A stretch of 64,000 nt of DNA, taken from assembly GCF_022539665.2 (NCBI RefSeq), contig NC_081331.1, forward strand, positions 1,770,501 to 1,834,500, in the 5' to 3' direction. Positions 27,427 to 41,400 of the stretch are shown here, piece by piece. Every line of letters starts with the position of its first letter. Position 1 is the first letter of the stretch. The position numbers and the translations under genes are program-made. The notes under the pieces were generated by a model. The model saw nothing but the letters and a program-made list of their open reading frames with translations. It was not told where the DNA came from and made no database searches. The stretch comes from Daphnia carinata. Its lineage: Eukaryota; Arthropoda; Branchiopoda; Diplostraca; Daphniidae.

Positions 27427-30400
27427 ATGGATCACGAAAAAGATGGTGGCGTGCCCTTGCTCGGACATTTCGGTCGCAGCTTATCAAACTTGTTCACGCG
27501 CTGTGCCACTCCCGGTCAAGTGATTGTTCTTTCCATCGACGACATCACTAACGGACTCGGAGACGACGTTGAATATCTTCTGGATGGCAACAAAAGAGGT
27601 AGGACGGGAATGATGAAATTTTTACACGAGCGAATAGAGAATAAAAACAAACCAGTTACCTTTATCTTAAAGTAAAAAGAATAACAATGGGAAAAAACAA
27701 ATTTTCTTTTTGATATTGAAATTGCTGCGGAGTTCTTGTTTTTTTGGGTCATCAGGTGACTGTGTCCCACCCCTGTCCAACCAAGAAACAAGTCCCTCAC
27801 TGTGTACGTGGTGCTGCTATTACGTTACGCTCTTACATTCCTCGTACAACGTCTTGAAGTAGATGAACATGTTACGTGATGACCATCACCACGTAGGTGA
27901 CTCGTTTGAGGTTAACCACAAACATGGGGTACCCATAAAATATTGCCCTGGAGCCCCCTCAAGAAAAGAAGAAGAAAATGAAAACCAAATTCCAAAATGC
28001 TCGGGAAAGAAAAATTCTCTTTACTCCGAAACGTTAATAATCAACACACCAGTGATGGTGTGTGTCGTCTTTACCTTCCCTCTCATCTCATCAGTTTCTT
28101 TTATTTTTTTTTTTTTCTTGCCTTTCGGTCTTAACGTGTATACAACCTAGACGAAGGTAGAGGAAGATGAAAGAAGAAGACAACAAAAGCTAATGGCTTA
28201 TTCGTTCCGTAACGTTCTGGGAGGTCGCTAGTTGTAGAAGAAAGAAGAAGGTATTTTCGGCTAACTAACAATCTCGGACGCGCGGCGGTGGACCTTCGCT
28301 TCCTTTATACTTGTGTCTGCGTAAGCGCCCTCGTTAAACGAGCATAGAAAAGGATAGAAGTCGGCACGGCTCTACATGCACTAGAGCTCAAGCAAACTGC
28401 CTATTAACGAGAGTGAAAAATTACCATTCCCCACTTTTTTTATATTATCTAAACGTTTAAGAATTTTTTGAAAAAGGGGAGTTTTTCAAATTTATTTTTT
28501 CTTTCCCAAACCCCCCCCCCCCCTCCAAAACCACCAAATGATGAAGACTCTCTTCATCCCCGAATCTTCTTCATCTCATTTTCCCCCAAAATTATTCTAT
28601 AAAAAAAAAGGCCGGAATTTTGAAAAAAAAAAAATAAAATAAAATATTAATAGACCCAAATATGTTGTTGTAAGAGAACGGAAATAATTAAATATTCTTT
28701 TTTTTTTTATTGTATTGTGCTATGGCCAGCAGATGATACTGCAGATAGACAGTACCGTTGCAGTGAACGGCCGTTCCGAGTGTGTTGTTGTTTTTGTGTT
28801 ATTTTCAATCGAGATAACCGGGTAGAAGGAGAAAGGATAGACGAGCAGACAACTAAACAAGAAAAAAAGATATTTGAAAAATGCGGACGTCGAGTCCGAG
28901 GTTATACGATGACGGTTATATCCACACGAACTATCCAGCCGTGCATATCTACGTACAGTGTATATACGAAAACTATTTCTTTGATCTTTTTTTTTTTTTC
29001 TTTCTGTCTTGATCTTTTATCTCCCTTTTTTTTTCTCCTCTCTCTCTCTCTTCTGTATATACATACTTCGTCATGTTATAACAGCCTATACACGCATGGA
29101 AAGTTGAGAGGGTTATACACAGCGAAATAGAAGAAGAAAGGGGTGATGAATAGAATCTGAACTGCGGTCTATCTGTTAAGCAGTCGTCAAGTCCTCGGAC
29201 CGCCCATAAGTAAGTTGAGGACTTAGAAAAAAAAAAAAAACTTGGAAAAATACAAACCGAGGACTTGTATAGCTAATAGACAAACTGGCATAGTCAACGG
29301 GAGGTTGAATAAAGGGAAAGAAGATATAGGCGACAATAAGAGAAAAGAGAGAGAGAAAACCATAAAGAAGAGGAGACACAAGAGCCCTGTCGAAAGGTAG
29401 AAAATGCTTGATGGACACTAGCATGTTGTGTCTTTTCTCTTTTCTTTCGCCAAAAAGATTTCTCTTTCGATCATTTCCGATGGGTTCGAACTCAGTTGGA
29501 GACCAGTCAGAAGGCATTTGCTCTTTTTTTTTTTTTTTTTTTCTGTTGCCATCATTTCTTAGTGGGAGCCCCCCAACAAACGACGTCAACAAACGGGAAA
29601 AGGTGCATCTTTCTAACCTAAAAAAAAGAGGTGGAAGAACACAGAGAGTGGCCATTGATCTTTTCCCACGACTCTCTTTAGCATTTCTGCTTTACGAATG
29701 CGCACGGTAGTGTCCGTTGTTGCTCAAGTCGAAGATCGTGGACACCAGGATGCGTAACTGTTTCGATAGATTTGACCTGACTCAGGCCTTTCTCCAAGAT
29801 GGGTCTGATTGGGCCAGTCAATGTAAATCGAGAGAAGTTTGGGGGGAAAAAAACGTGCAAGATGGACATAATTTATAGGATATCCCTTGTTTCGAGAGGC
29901 TCTGTTGACAGTTTTTTTTTTTTTTTTAGCAGGATGGCTTAACGGCCGCGCATTTCAGATGCAATCACGATATCTCGTAATGTTTGAGAACTTTTCCTTG
30001 ACTGTTTGTGTTTGTTTTTTTTTTTAACGCTTTTTCATTCTCTCGTTTGGAACATACTCGACGATAAGCCAGAAAGCCTAGGTTTCAGCACGCCGTCTTT
30101 TCTTTTTTTTTTGTTCAATTCCAAAAATCGGAAAAAAAAAAAATAAATAAAATCAAGCCAAACTTTTCTCCCTCCTTTCTTACAAGTTCTTTTTTAGCCC
30201 CCGAAACGAAAGCGTATCAGACGGATATACAAAGGCCCTATAACTTACATAGGGCTACATTCCACCGTACACACCTGAAAGAGCCCGCCCGCCATCATCA
30301 CTCTAACTCGCCGCTTGATGATTATAACCGCTACAATTGAGTGGGGGGGGGGGGAAGAGTTTTTAAAAAATATATAGATACATATAGTGTATAGTCAAAT

Positions 30401-33400
30401 GTATTAAATACCTTCATCATTTTCATATACTAGGTTTTTTTTTTTTTTATACACAAAAAATAAAAATAAATGTGTCGCTGCTTTATGGATACTTGGCTTG
30501 CTACGGTGGTGGCGTGGCTACTGAAGAGTGAATAATAAAAATGGGCCATCCGGCGGTGAGTTGTGTGTTAAATAGGGCTAGGTGATGCACGTACAAACAC
30601 AGAGAGTACAGTACAGCGACAAGCGGCACACCGATATTATAATGGTATAGAAGCCGTCAATGATTCATCATCAATTTGGGAAGTATTCAGGCAGACGCAG
30701 AAATGGAACCGTCTTTCTTTTGTTTGATTATTCCCTAGTTTATAAGGACGACATCAATTTCTGGGAGAGAGGGACAAACACTTCTTCAATTGCTCAAACT
30801 TTCCAGGTGTTTTGCTTCTGTTGGCTACCTGTTCATGACACATTCACAGAAAAAAAATGAAATTGAAGAAACACGGGAAAAACTACGGAACTGGAAATAC
30901 TTCTTCAAAAAGTAAAAACGAAAAGACGATTCAAGGACGAGCTGTAGTCATAATTTTGATCCGGCCAGCCGTGTTATCTGATGGATGCATCGCGCACTAT
31001 AGCGGTCCATCAGCATTAGTCGCAAGATGTTTCAAAACGGTAGTATAAAAAGCCATTGCCGTCTCTCCTACTTCACCTTTACGAGCGTGACTCGTTGACA
31101 TTGGCGTAGAACGTGCGCATCTACCAAGTGGCATCTTTTAAACAATAAAAAAAAAAAAAAAAAGGAAAATGAAAAACGGAAATGTTTTACTAATACCTTA
31201 TTTCTCTTTGGCTCGGAGGGGAATGATCTCCAATTTCAACGTGCTGATGATGGCCAAGAAAAAAGAAAAGAGATTCATTTTTTTTTTTTTTTTTTTTGTT
31301 CTGGTCACACAGTCACAAAGAGATAAAAGAGAAGGATATTATTTTTATATTCCTATTTCACTCTTTGAATTCATCTTTTTTTTTTTTTTTTACTCTTCTC
31401 GTGTGTGCCAGTAGACAAATGTCCTCCCAGTTTCCCAATGCATCAGCACCGCGTCTCTCTCTCTCTCTCTCTCTTTTTACCATCTTCTTCCTTAATACCT
31501 TCATCGACCCCCTTATTCCTCTTTTCCAATGACCAGAAGAAGCCGATGAAGAAGAAGAAAAGTCTCTTTCCCCCCCCCCCCCCCCCAAATATGAATGGCG
31601 GCTTTTTTCCTTTGATTTCCCCCATCCTGATGCACAGTCTCCGGATGGCCTCTCTTCTTCTTCTTTCCCCGGATCTCCTGCACATTGAAGAAACCCCCCC
31701 CCCCCCCCCTTAACAAAAAAAAAAAAGAAGTTTGAACCCTTAGGCCATCCGCCACCACTGAATGCCTCCCCCCGCCTAACCACCACACCATTTTTTCTTC
31801 TTGCCATGCTTGGTGGTACCTATAGTTAGATGGATATATATATATATATATATAGGTATGGTAGTGGTGGGACAGACACACCTCAGCCAGGAGAAAGAAA
31901 AGTGGGAGGGACCTGCGCGACTTGGGGCAAAGCACCACCACATAGAAGAAGAGGACACATAAGAAAATGGTATAGGTTAAAAAAGGAAAGAAAGAAAGAA
32001 AAAAAAAAAAAAAAAAAAAGGTACAAGGCCCGAGCAAACCAGTGGGGGGGTTTCTAACTCTTGTCTATGAGGAAAACGTCAGTCTTGTGAAGCTACGAGA
32101 ACAGGGTGGACACGACAACTCGTCGACGAGTTGTAGCGACCCCCAATTCACTTGTGCGTGTAACAGTTTTCAATTAAAAACAAGTGGCTTTCTCGTGTGT
32201 GTACATTTCACACCCTGGCACCACGGTACCTGTTTGATTGGAACTGGTTGGTTTTTGATTCGAGACGATCGTTAAATTGCCTGAACTCGAGTGTGTGACG
32301 CATAATCGAAATCCTTTTACCTTGAAGATTCTGATTGGCGTAAGGACCCCCAAACGAAAAACGTTTGAATCTTTTTTTTTGTTTTTTTCCTGTGCCTTTT
32401 TAGAAGAGACATTGATTGCCGTTTGTTTCACGGCTCGTTGAGTTCTGATGCGATTGGATGTCGTAAAAAGATTACGAAAAGAGGCGTGCCTGACTCACCT
32501 GTTGGACACCGTTTTTCGCGAAAAAACAAAAACAAAAAACCTTTCAGAGTATCAGCCGAACTTGATGGCTCGTTTCTTCGTTCGCGCGCCAAATTGTTGT
32601 TGTTTTACGGGAGGCCATCAAGCAGCAGCCATTGATTACTTTCGGCTATCTCGAAGTCAGGAAGCCCCTCAAGTCATCGACGGTTTTGAAAGTTTTGGAA
32701 GGAAAAGAGCTTGTTGCTTGATTGCCTCGTCTTGCGGTGGTGTCTTTCGACAACAGTGTTAGTGCTCCTATACACACACACACATATCTACTCAAACGCC
32801 ATTCGTGGAGGGTCTACTCGTCCTGTACACCTTATTTACCGCAGGCAGTAAAGGAACAAAAAAAAAGAAACAAAACAAAACAATATTAGAAAGGCCCTGG
32901 AGCCCTGGTGAACCCTTTTTTTTTTAAGCCTTCTTAGCGCAGACAATTTTGAAACACGCGCGGGTTCGGTCGGACAAGTTTGGTGGTCGCCACCGTGTGT
33001 CACGATTCTGTTGCGTCTACACTCGTGTGTGATAGTGCATCATCAACCATTGTCTTTCTGAAGGGTTGGATGGCATTCTGTTATCGAGACGTTACCCCCT
33101 TCAGTTCTACGCCGTCAACTTTAATCGTCATCATCTGTTTTTCGTTCTGTTTGAACGCATTTTTTTGTTTGTTCGGTCCTACTGGGCGATCGAGATTTGG
33201 ATGAAGGAAAGAAACAAAAGACTGCCACTTTAAAAGAGACTTAACCGGTCTTTTCTTCTTTCAAACTACAATTGGGGAAACGAATAAAAAAAAAAAAAAA
33301 TTAATTTATCTTTCGACTTGATCTCCACAAAGGGGTTGGTTAGTGAAGGGAATTTTGTTTTTTATCCGAATCACCCGCGTTCGAACATTCCAGTGGAAAG

Positions 33401-34705
33401 CTCTCTCGCGAAGCCGAGTGTTGTGTGTCTGCGTCAAAGAGAGAGAGTCTTATACAACATCCTTTCGTTTACCCTTACAGCAGAGCTTTAGCTTTTTCTT
33501 TTACCTACAGCGAGGCCGTATGCTAATGCGTTGACTGGCTGCTGGAAGCTGCCGGTTTCAGAACCCAAAACTCCGCCACAGAGTTTTTTTTTTTTCTTTC
33601 GTTGAGTTTGAATAATAACACGAGCGCGCGCGCTCTAACCCCCCCCCCCCCCTTGAACGGTAGTGTCGGCCGGATAGAAGAAGTCATAAACAGGAAAAAA
33701 AAAAATATCCGAAGTAAAGAAAGAAAAAAAGGGGGAAAAAAAGAAGAAGAAGAAGAAGAAGAAGAAGATTTACACCCAAAAAAATAAGCAGGCGCTGTTG
33801 CTACTAAGAAGAAAGAAAAGAAGATCGTCTGGAATTCCATTTTGAAGATTTTGGATTGCCTTCACGAGCATGTGTATTGTAAGTTGAAGTCGAGCGATGG
33901 AAATAACATTCCATTCTTTTCTATCATTTTCTTTTTCTTTCCTTAAAAATAGTATTCACCCATTTTTTTTTTGATTATAGGGTAGGAGGGGTGGGGAGTT
34001 AGATTTTTTTTTTGGAGTTTTTTTTTCTTTTTTCTCTCAGCTATTTCGATTTTGAAAAACCCACAATTCGTATTTTATTCATTTCCACGGATGTTTGTTA
34101 TTGTTGTGGATTTTTTCTCACACGATATATGGCCGGCAGCCCCTAGTATTATACATATTTTACAGCATATACTTGATTAATGAAACTGTGCCGATGAACT
34201 ATTGTCATGTTGTGTCGACCGATCCAATCATTTCCCAGAAGCTACGAATCGACAAATTTTTCTCCCTCTTCCCCACATTTTTACCTTTTTTTTTTTTTCC
34301 TTTTGTCTGGCCCGGCAACGTCTCGTAATCTTTCGATCGACGGCCAGTGCAGTACAGCACGTCATTTCAGTGAAAGAAAAAAAAAAAAAAAGTTAGGAAA
34401 AATGTGTATACAACAAAGTGGTGCGCTGTAATCCATTAACGAAATCACGTGAAGATGATCCAGCAGAAAAAGGTAAAAAAAAAAAAAAGAGGATTTCAAA
34501 TATGAAAAGACCTTTGGCCAGTGTATAGGTAATACTGTTCTTATATCTGTAAATTTTTATTTATGTTTGATACATGACGTTTTGAAGGAAATTTTTAGCC
34601 CCCCCCCCCCACCATCCACCTTCATCTTTCTTTATACTCCGGTTCCGCCGATGCCGCTTTTTTTTTTTTTTTTTAGTTTCCTTTCCCCTTAAAGCCGATG
34701 TTCCT

Positions 34706-34737
<32 letters not shown>

Positions 34738-37700
34738 CACAGTCATCTAATAAGTGGCCCGGTTTTATGGGCACACCAACCGACTTGTCTATACGTCTGT
34801 GTCTATAAACGCTCGCTGTATTACAGCGCTCTTCTCCCACGTTTGTAATAGGCCCTCCCCCTCTTTTCTCTTTTAATTTTTTTTTTCTTCTTCTTACAAA
34901 TTGAATCGAGGGGTTTATTATCATCAAAAAAAGAAAAGACTGTAGCACTCAATTTTTATTTTCATTTTTTTTTTTTTTGACAAGAGAATCAAGAGGAAGA
35001 AAGGAAGGGATACGGTGCCGCTTTGGTGGTTTGGGCTTTTTTGATTCGACATGCACAATAATAATCTTTTGAAATGTGTAGTGTTTAATTGAATACGAAG
35101 TGGAAAGAAAAGAAGTCGAGAACCCCTTTGTTTGTTGTGTCTTACAAAAAAAAAAAAAAAAAAATACGATCTATCCGTGCCTAACGTTGGTTAAGTCGCG
35201 ACCGTCCGAACGATATCGAACGTTGGAGTCGTGACAATGCGTTCAACATCGAACGTTGGTTCAATTTGACACTGGCCATTTCTTTTTTTGTCCTCCACCT
35301 ATTTTAATTGAAAGTATAGACACATAAAATCTTGATAACAGACAAGTTGTCACACACACACACACACACAGAAGGGGAGGGAAAAAAAAAGTCAAACAAA
35401 AAAACTTTGTCAACGCAGATTTCGGCTTATTGTCAACGTATTTTTTTTTTCCCCTTCTCTATTGCTTCGTTTTTTTCTTTCTTTAGAAACTACATGGGAT
35501 ACCTTTTTTTTCACCTCTCCCACCCCTCCTGTATGTAACAGCGACCGCGTCGGTTCCGAGTCGTCGGCTATATTATTCAATTGTTGACGCAGTTCTTGTT
35601 GTCCTCCCTTCTCCTGTTTTGCTTTTTTCTTACCTGCTCATGGGCTTGTTGTTATTGTTACAAAAAACTTGCGAAGGTAGTGCGCATAGAGGAGGTAAGC
35701 GGGGCGTCCGTCACAGGTGAGAGGGCGCGTCTCTCTCTCTTTTTTTTTTTGGGAACTTGTTACAATAATAAGGGAGACGGCTACTACAACTGGAACACAA
35801 CTCCCATTCTGTTAGTCTCAATGTCAATCTTTCACGCTCTGCCAAGCAAATGAAAAAACGGGAGAAAAAAAAGTCCCCATTTGTTTGTTGACTTGACAGC
35901 AGCTATCAAACTCCCGCGTTTTCTTTACACACGGACGGGCAGTGCGTAGTTCGCTGGAAATGTTATGTAGGGTAGCAAAACCGGTACTAATAGTTTTGAG
36001 GTACAACAACGAGCAACACCCGAAAATCCAAAGAAATAAAAGGAGACGTGGTTGTGTCTGTGTTCAATGACAGCCCACTTTCCAGGTCACACAAACATCG
36101 CAAAAGGACGCATCTTGCGGGAAATATGCGACGACCTTTTTTTTCTTTCTTTCTTTTTTATTCGTTTTACGTTTTTGCACGTCTCTCACACGGTGACGGA
36201 TATCTCCTCCTACTGCTAGCCTTTTATTTATTTTTTTTTTCCCAGCATTAAACCAAAACAACAACAAAAAAAAAAACGTAGACGCTAATAAAACATCGAA
36301 GCTTTCTCTCCTTCCCAATTCCCTTTTGAAAGTCTGCGCCATTTTGACGGCCGATTGATGTATGCACATTATTTCTTATGCCCATGTTTTTATCATGAAT
36401 TGGAAACGTTTCCGACCTCCGCCTTATTTGGGGACGGGGGAGAGGGAGAGAGAGTCTGGTTTTTTTTTTTCTCAAGTGAAAGGCGCAGTGAACAACAACA
36501 GCAAATATGGCCAAAGTCAAACAACAACAAAATGGTTGTCGGACTACGAGAAGAACAGACCGTTGGGACGCATAGATTTGTGGAAGACGAAATTCATCGG
36601 TGCATACGATTTCAAGGTCTATCATTTGATTGGCGAAGGCCGCACCATTCGCTTAGCATCTCGTCTACTATCAAAAGCGAAAATTGCTTAAAAAGCTTTA
36701 AGAGACGTTGTGTTCCGTGATGGGATCCAGCCAAGCGAAAACATTCCGACTGATGGACCCGCAGCAAAGGTGCTACCCCTCCGGGCTGTTTTTGCTTTCC
36801 AATCTTCCTCTTTCCATCACTTCTTTTTTGATGGGAAAAATAACAAAAAGGGGGAGAGGGATCACAAGGGTCACCGAACACAAATCAAAAACGTTCAAAA
36901 CGTTTTTGCTGATGAAGATACGCGCACGGAAATGGGGTAAAACTACGACAATCCTGTAGGATAAACAAACAGCTACTTGACATAGAAATCTATCTAATCA
37001 TAACGCCCTCTATTTCTCTGTGGTTAAGCAAATGCCAAGGGAGGGGGACAAGTAATCTTTTAATCACAACTTTTTGTTGGTCCAAAAAAAAAAAAAAAAA
37101 AAAATCCGGTGCGGAACTTTGAATGTTCTTAATCAGTTTGCCTTAATCTCTTCCGTCATCACCGGAATGTCTAATTCTCTCTTCCTGTGGATGTGGGTGT
37201 CCTGATCAAACGTTGTGGTATGTCGCAGTCTGCCTACTTTTAGCGCATTGAAATTCACGTGAAATAGGAGAATGAAACGTAAAAAAGAAATAGTTTAGTG
37301 TGAACTATGCAGAGCGAGAAATAACTCATCGTATCATTGTCCATCCCCCCCCCCCCCCCCCCCCCCAGTCTGTTGTCGACTGCAGATGTCGAGCCACATT
37401 CCAGCAGATAGGAAGATTAAAGAGCATACGGATATCTGATCCGGTTTCTCGTCATGGAACACTTTGGACCTGCGGTGGGTGATGGACGATGACACACAAG
37501 AGAGCGTATTATAAGATCTCTTCAACGTTCCTTTTCCCCATAGCATCAAGTCTATTGGTTTTTCTTCCTATTCGTCGCGTGTCTAGTTGCTCGTTTTTGG
37601 ATATTTTTCCTGTTTTTTATTTACACTATTCTGACCAGTTGGAATCTCCTCATACTTTTTTATTTGTTTGTTGTTTATCGCTTTTATTTTCGGCTAGAAT

Positions 37701-38427
37701 GGGAAAAAAAAAAAAATAAAATAAAAAGAATAGGGCAAAAATTCAGAACATGACTGGTTGTGGTAATACCTGCGGAGAGCAACGTCGTCATCGAGTTACC
37801 CGCCCAATTCCTCAGATCTTATTACCCACCCAAGATGGAAATCGAGTCCATCTCTTCATCATCGAGTCCTCTCACTCGTCATTCATATCATTCCTCAACG
37901 GATTTGGAGCTTTTCTTTTTTACTCGTTCAAGTCCCTCAGCTGCGTATCTTTTGGCAGGTCGTCCGATTTCACAATAACCAGATGCTGCTGTCATTTTCT
38001 AAGGGAATTTCGATCGTCACCGTCATCCATATTGGCATTGTTTAGTTTCGGCTGCTTCACATTCCATTACCAATTCGAGCGGTAACACATGTACTAGGTG
38101 ATCCCATTTTGTTTTTCCCCTTTTTTGTCCAACAAATATCAGCTGGATGCACATTCAATGTTCGAGTTGTTGACGTTTGTTTGAATATCTGATTGGCCGC
38201 ATTTTGCGTTTGATGTTCTACGAAAATCAAACGTCTGAAAGAGTCTCGTGCCACCCTGGCTGCTGACGTCTCTGCTCCGGTCTTCGTTATGACTTTGATG
38301 CAAGGGCCACCGGGATCAAATGTTACCAACAGTTTGAAAGACTGGGAACAAAAAGGAGATCAGCGCATTCTTGGAAGACGATTACTGGAATTTCGAGGAA
38401 GAACTCGGTGGAGTGAAAAGACAGACA

Positions 38428-38475
<48 letters not shown>

Positions 38476-41400
38476 GTAGCAAGCGATCAATCACAAACTT
38501 GAACCTGGCCCGTCGTCCACAACTCTTACAGTTGTTCGTTCCGGCTTATTTTTATTCTATTCATTCGCCTTGCTTCATTTCGTATGTATATATTATATAT
38601 ACTTTTTTTGTTGTTGTCTAGATTTCGTTGCTTTGATTGTTGCCTGTTGCGTGTTGAATGGCGGACGGGCCAATAGAATTACGTCTACCGGCAACACAGT
38701 CAGTACATAAGTCAGAACCACTACTCAATTCGTTTAGATTTGTTGCTGCTTTTTTTGGTTGAGTTCACGCGGGCATCACGCACGAACGTTTTGATCATGT
38801 TTATTTTCTTCTTTTTTTCTCTCTCTCTCTCTCTCTCTCTCTCCTTCGTTGACTGCGAAAATGGGCGTCGACGGTTGGTGTTTTTTGGCGCGGTTGGTGG
38901 TTTGCGTGTCAAAACTGATTCCAGTCTGGTTGTTACACACAACGGAATCAGAATTCACACATTTTCTAGAGAAAACAAAAGAAATAAGAAGAGAGCGTGT
39001 GGTTATATATCTCGGCGTTCGTCTTTTGTTTTGATGGATTCCCCCGTTTTTTTGTTTTTTTTTTTATCCTTCTCCCCCCCCCCCACTTGCATCAAAATTT
39101 CAAGTGAAACGTGTATCGAGAAACAATGGCCCTACCCTGTAGGTTTCTACAGGTGTTGTAGGTCGACTTCTGTCGGAGAGGCCACCAGAGGTGCCTCTCC
39201 GTGATTACATCCGATTGTTCCAAACACACACACACACACATCCATCTACTGAAGAACACATCCCTAAAAACGATACGTTATTTTTCTTGGCTGTTGTTAT
39301 TGAGACTGCCATTTGCGGTTGTCGACATGGGTCTTGTCGTCGTTCCGAAAGGCAGTCCCCCCCTTTTTTTTTCTCGTGACGTCTCTTCACGACGCCATCG
39401 GGCTTTATAGCGAATGTACGGCCCGTCCTCGTGCCAAGGCATCGTGTCACAATCTCATCCAGAGAGAGAGAAAGCGCAAGATGTCAACTTGGGAAAACAG
39501 AACGAACGATAGATGGATCGCTTCTTTTTCATTCCCCGCTTTTCTTTTTTTTTTCCTTCTCTTGTTTTCTGTTTTTTGGTACAGAAGGTTTTTTTTTTTT
39601 TCCTTTGATGACATTTCAACACGATTAGCCACTACAGAAGGACGTGGTTGATCATCACTCGTGACTAGTGAAAAACTCGGTATTTAAACGGATTGTTTTG
39701 TTTGTTTGTTTTTGAATCTGAAATTTCAGGAGGCCCCGTCGCCATGCTGAAATGGGCAAAAGGCTCGAAAAACGGAGGCCAAAGCAGTTCAACAGGCCAT
39801 CATTCGGCTACGTCGGCGGCTCGTGTTAGTCTGGCTGATTTACGACGCGCATCCGCCAAGCTCCTTCGACGCAAGGATTCCAGCTCTACCAACAAATCGA
39901 AGAACAGTCCAACGACTGCGACTAGCAATTCCTGCGCTCACGACATTAAAACGGGGACGACAGCATCCTCAGGTGGAGGTGGCTCACCGCCACCTCCGCT
40001 AGTGCCTCCGCGCGGCTCCAGCGCCGCTTCGTGTCACGGTGTTCCCACCTACGGCCATTGCAGCGGATCTGTCATTAGTGGAACAGCTACGCCGGGGTCG
40101 GTGAGGTCTTCCAGTCAGAAGGGCGGCGTGATTAAGCAGGCCACCGTCAGGAGAATGTCGACATTGCGGCAAGCGCGTTCCGTTTCTCCTATCAAGGACA
40201 GAGGCCAATATAGGCGACCCGATTCTTCATCTTCGTCGTGTACGACGAACTCTTCGTGTTCACCGTCGACAGCGAATCGACGGACGAGAAGGAAACCGGT
40301 TGCCATCGAAACGACCGATAATGGCAGCAGCCTCTACATGCAACTGGATAAGATCCCAGTTGCCGTTCAACAAACGGCTGGCTCTTCGTCGCTGTCCGGC
40401 TCGGCCTACATGTCGGCTGCTGCGGCTAATCTGAAACGGAAAGCGCTGGAAGATATCAGTAATCAAGGGTATAGAAATATTATCCATAGTCTCCAGGACG
40501 AACTGGCTCAAATGTCAGACGCTGAAGCCGAAGCAGCACGATCCGCTTCGGCGGATGAAACGCGGACATTGGCGGAAGCCACGCTCCTTCCCATGAACCG
40601 TAAGGGACTTACCATATTTTGAATAACAATTAAAATTCTGGATTTTTAACATTTTCTTTCTCTTTAATCCAGGAAAGGAAATCGTTCGGAGCTCAGCCTT
40701 GCGCAATCATTCCAAAATGGATAGCATTGTAGATGATCAAGTCACCAAAAATGGCGCGGCTTCGCCTTGCCCGTCAGTCAAACACCATCAACACCAGGCA
40801 GTGCCTTTAAAGAAACTGGACGGTGTAGTGGCCTCGTTTACTAATCAGCCACCCGCATCAAATGATTTACACCGACCTCGGCCAGTTCGTCACCCACCTT
40901 CGCCCACCGTCAACGTATCAGACGATAACTTGATGGATCTTTCCAGCTTAGCCATGGCCTGCAGCCGTAACGGTCTGCCATCAACACCGACGCCGTCCGC
41001 ATCGGCCTGTCATCCGTTCAATGGAACATCGTCACCTCTGAAGAAATCAGCCCCGTGCGGGCCGCACAATTCTACCGGCCAGCACCTACATCAGTATAGC
41101 GCAAGTCGTTCGCTTGCCAGTCACGGACTGTCTATTAGCAGCGCCACTGGATGCCAAGAGCCTTCCGTTCAGAACAAGAAAAACCGGCCCAACAAGCAAG
41201 TGACATTTCAGACCGAAGCGAGGCTAATTGGCGAATCAGTCACTCTGCCCGTCGTCTTTGAATCGCACCGCGAAAATGGCCTGACAGACGGGATAAAATC
41301 TGTGTGTGAAAGCGGGTCGTTGGAGATGCCGGGCTTCGTCAACGTGCCGTGCAGTCGGCGAGGCTTTTGCCTCGAATTAGTGTCTGCCAACGATTTGCCG

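Larger units (their letters stand above)
27599..39729 (+). other. Long first intron of the C2-PDZ gene, rich in simple repeats
   Basis: This 12.1 kb stretch has poly-A/T runs almost every few hundred bases, several poly-C runs of 13-22 nt, and CA, CT, AT and AAG repeats. No recognisable gene family is present on either strand. Two places have better-than-background coding character on plus: 36531-36719 and 37760-37958, the latter with a phase-1 donor position. A region near 32950-33500 is less repetitive and could hold an alternative promoter or noncoding exon. Confidence 0.5.

Noticed and set aside
29930-29995. tRNA-like stretch starting GCAGGATGGCTTAACGGC
   Set aside because: It resembles a tRNA 5' half but no proper anticodon arm, T-arm or acceptor pairing can be drawn.
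31358-32037. Overlapping minus-strand frames of 149 and 174 codons
   Set aside because: They are produced by poly-C and poly-A/T runs (poly-Gly, poly-Phe, poly-Lys) and shift between frames; low-complexity artefacts in the first intron.
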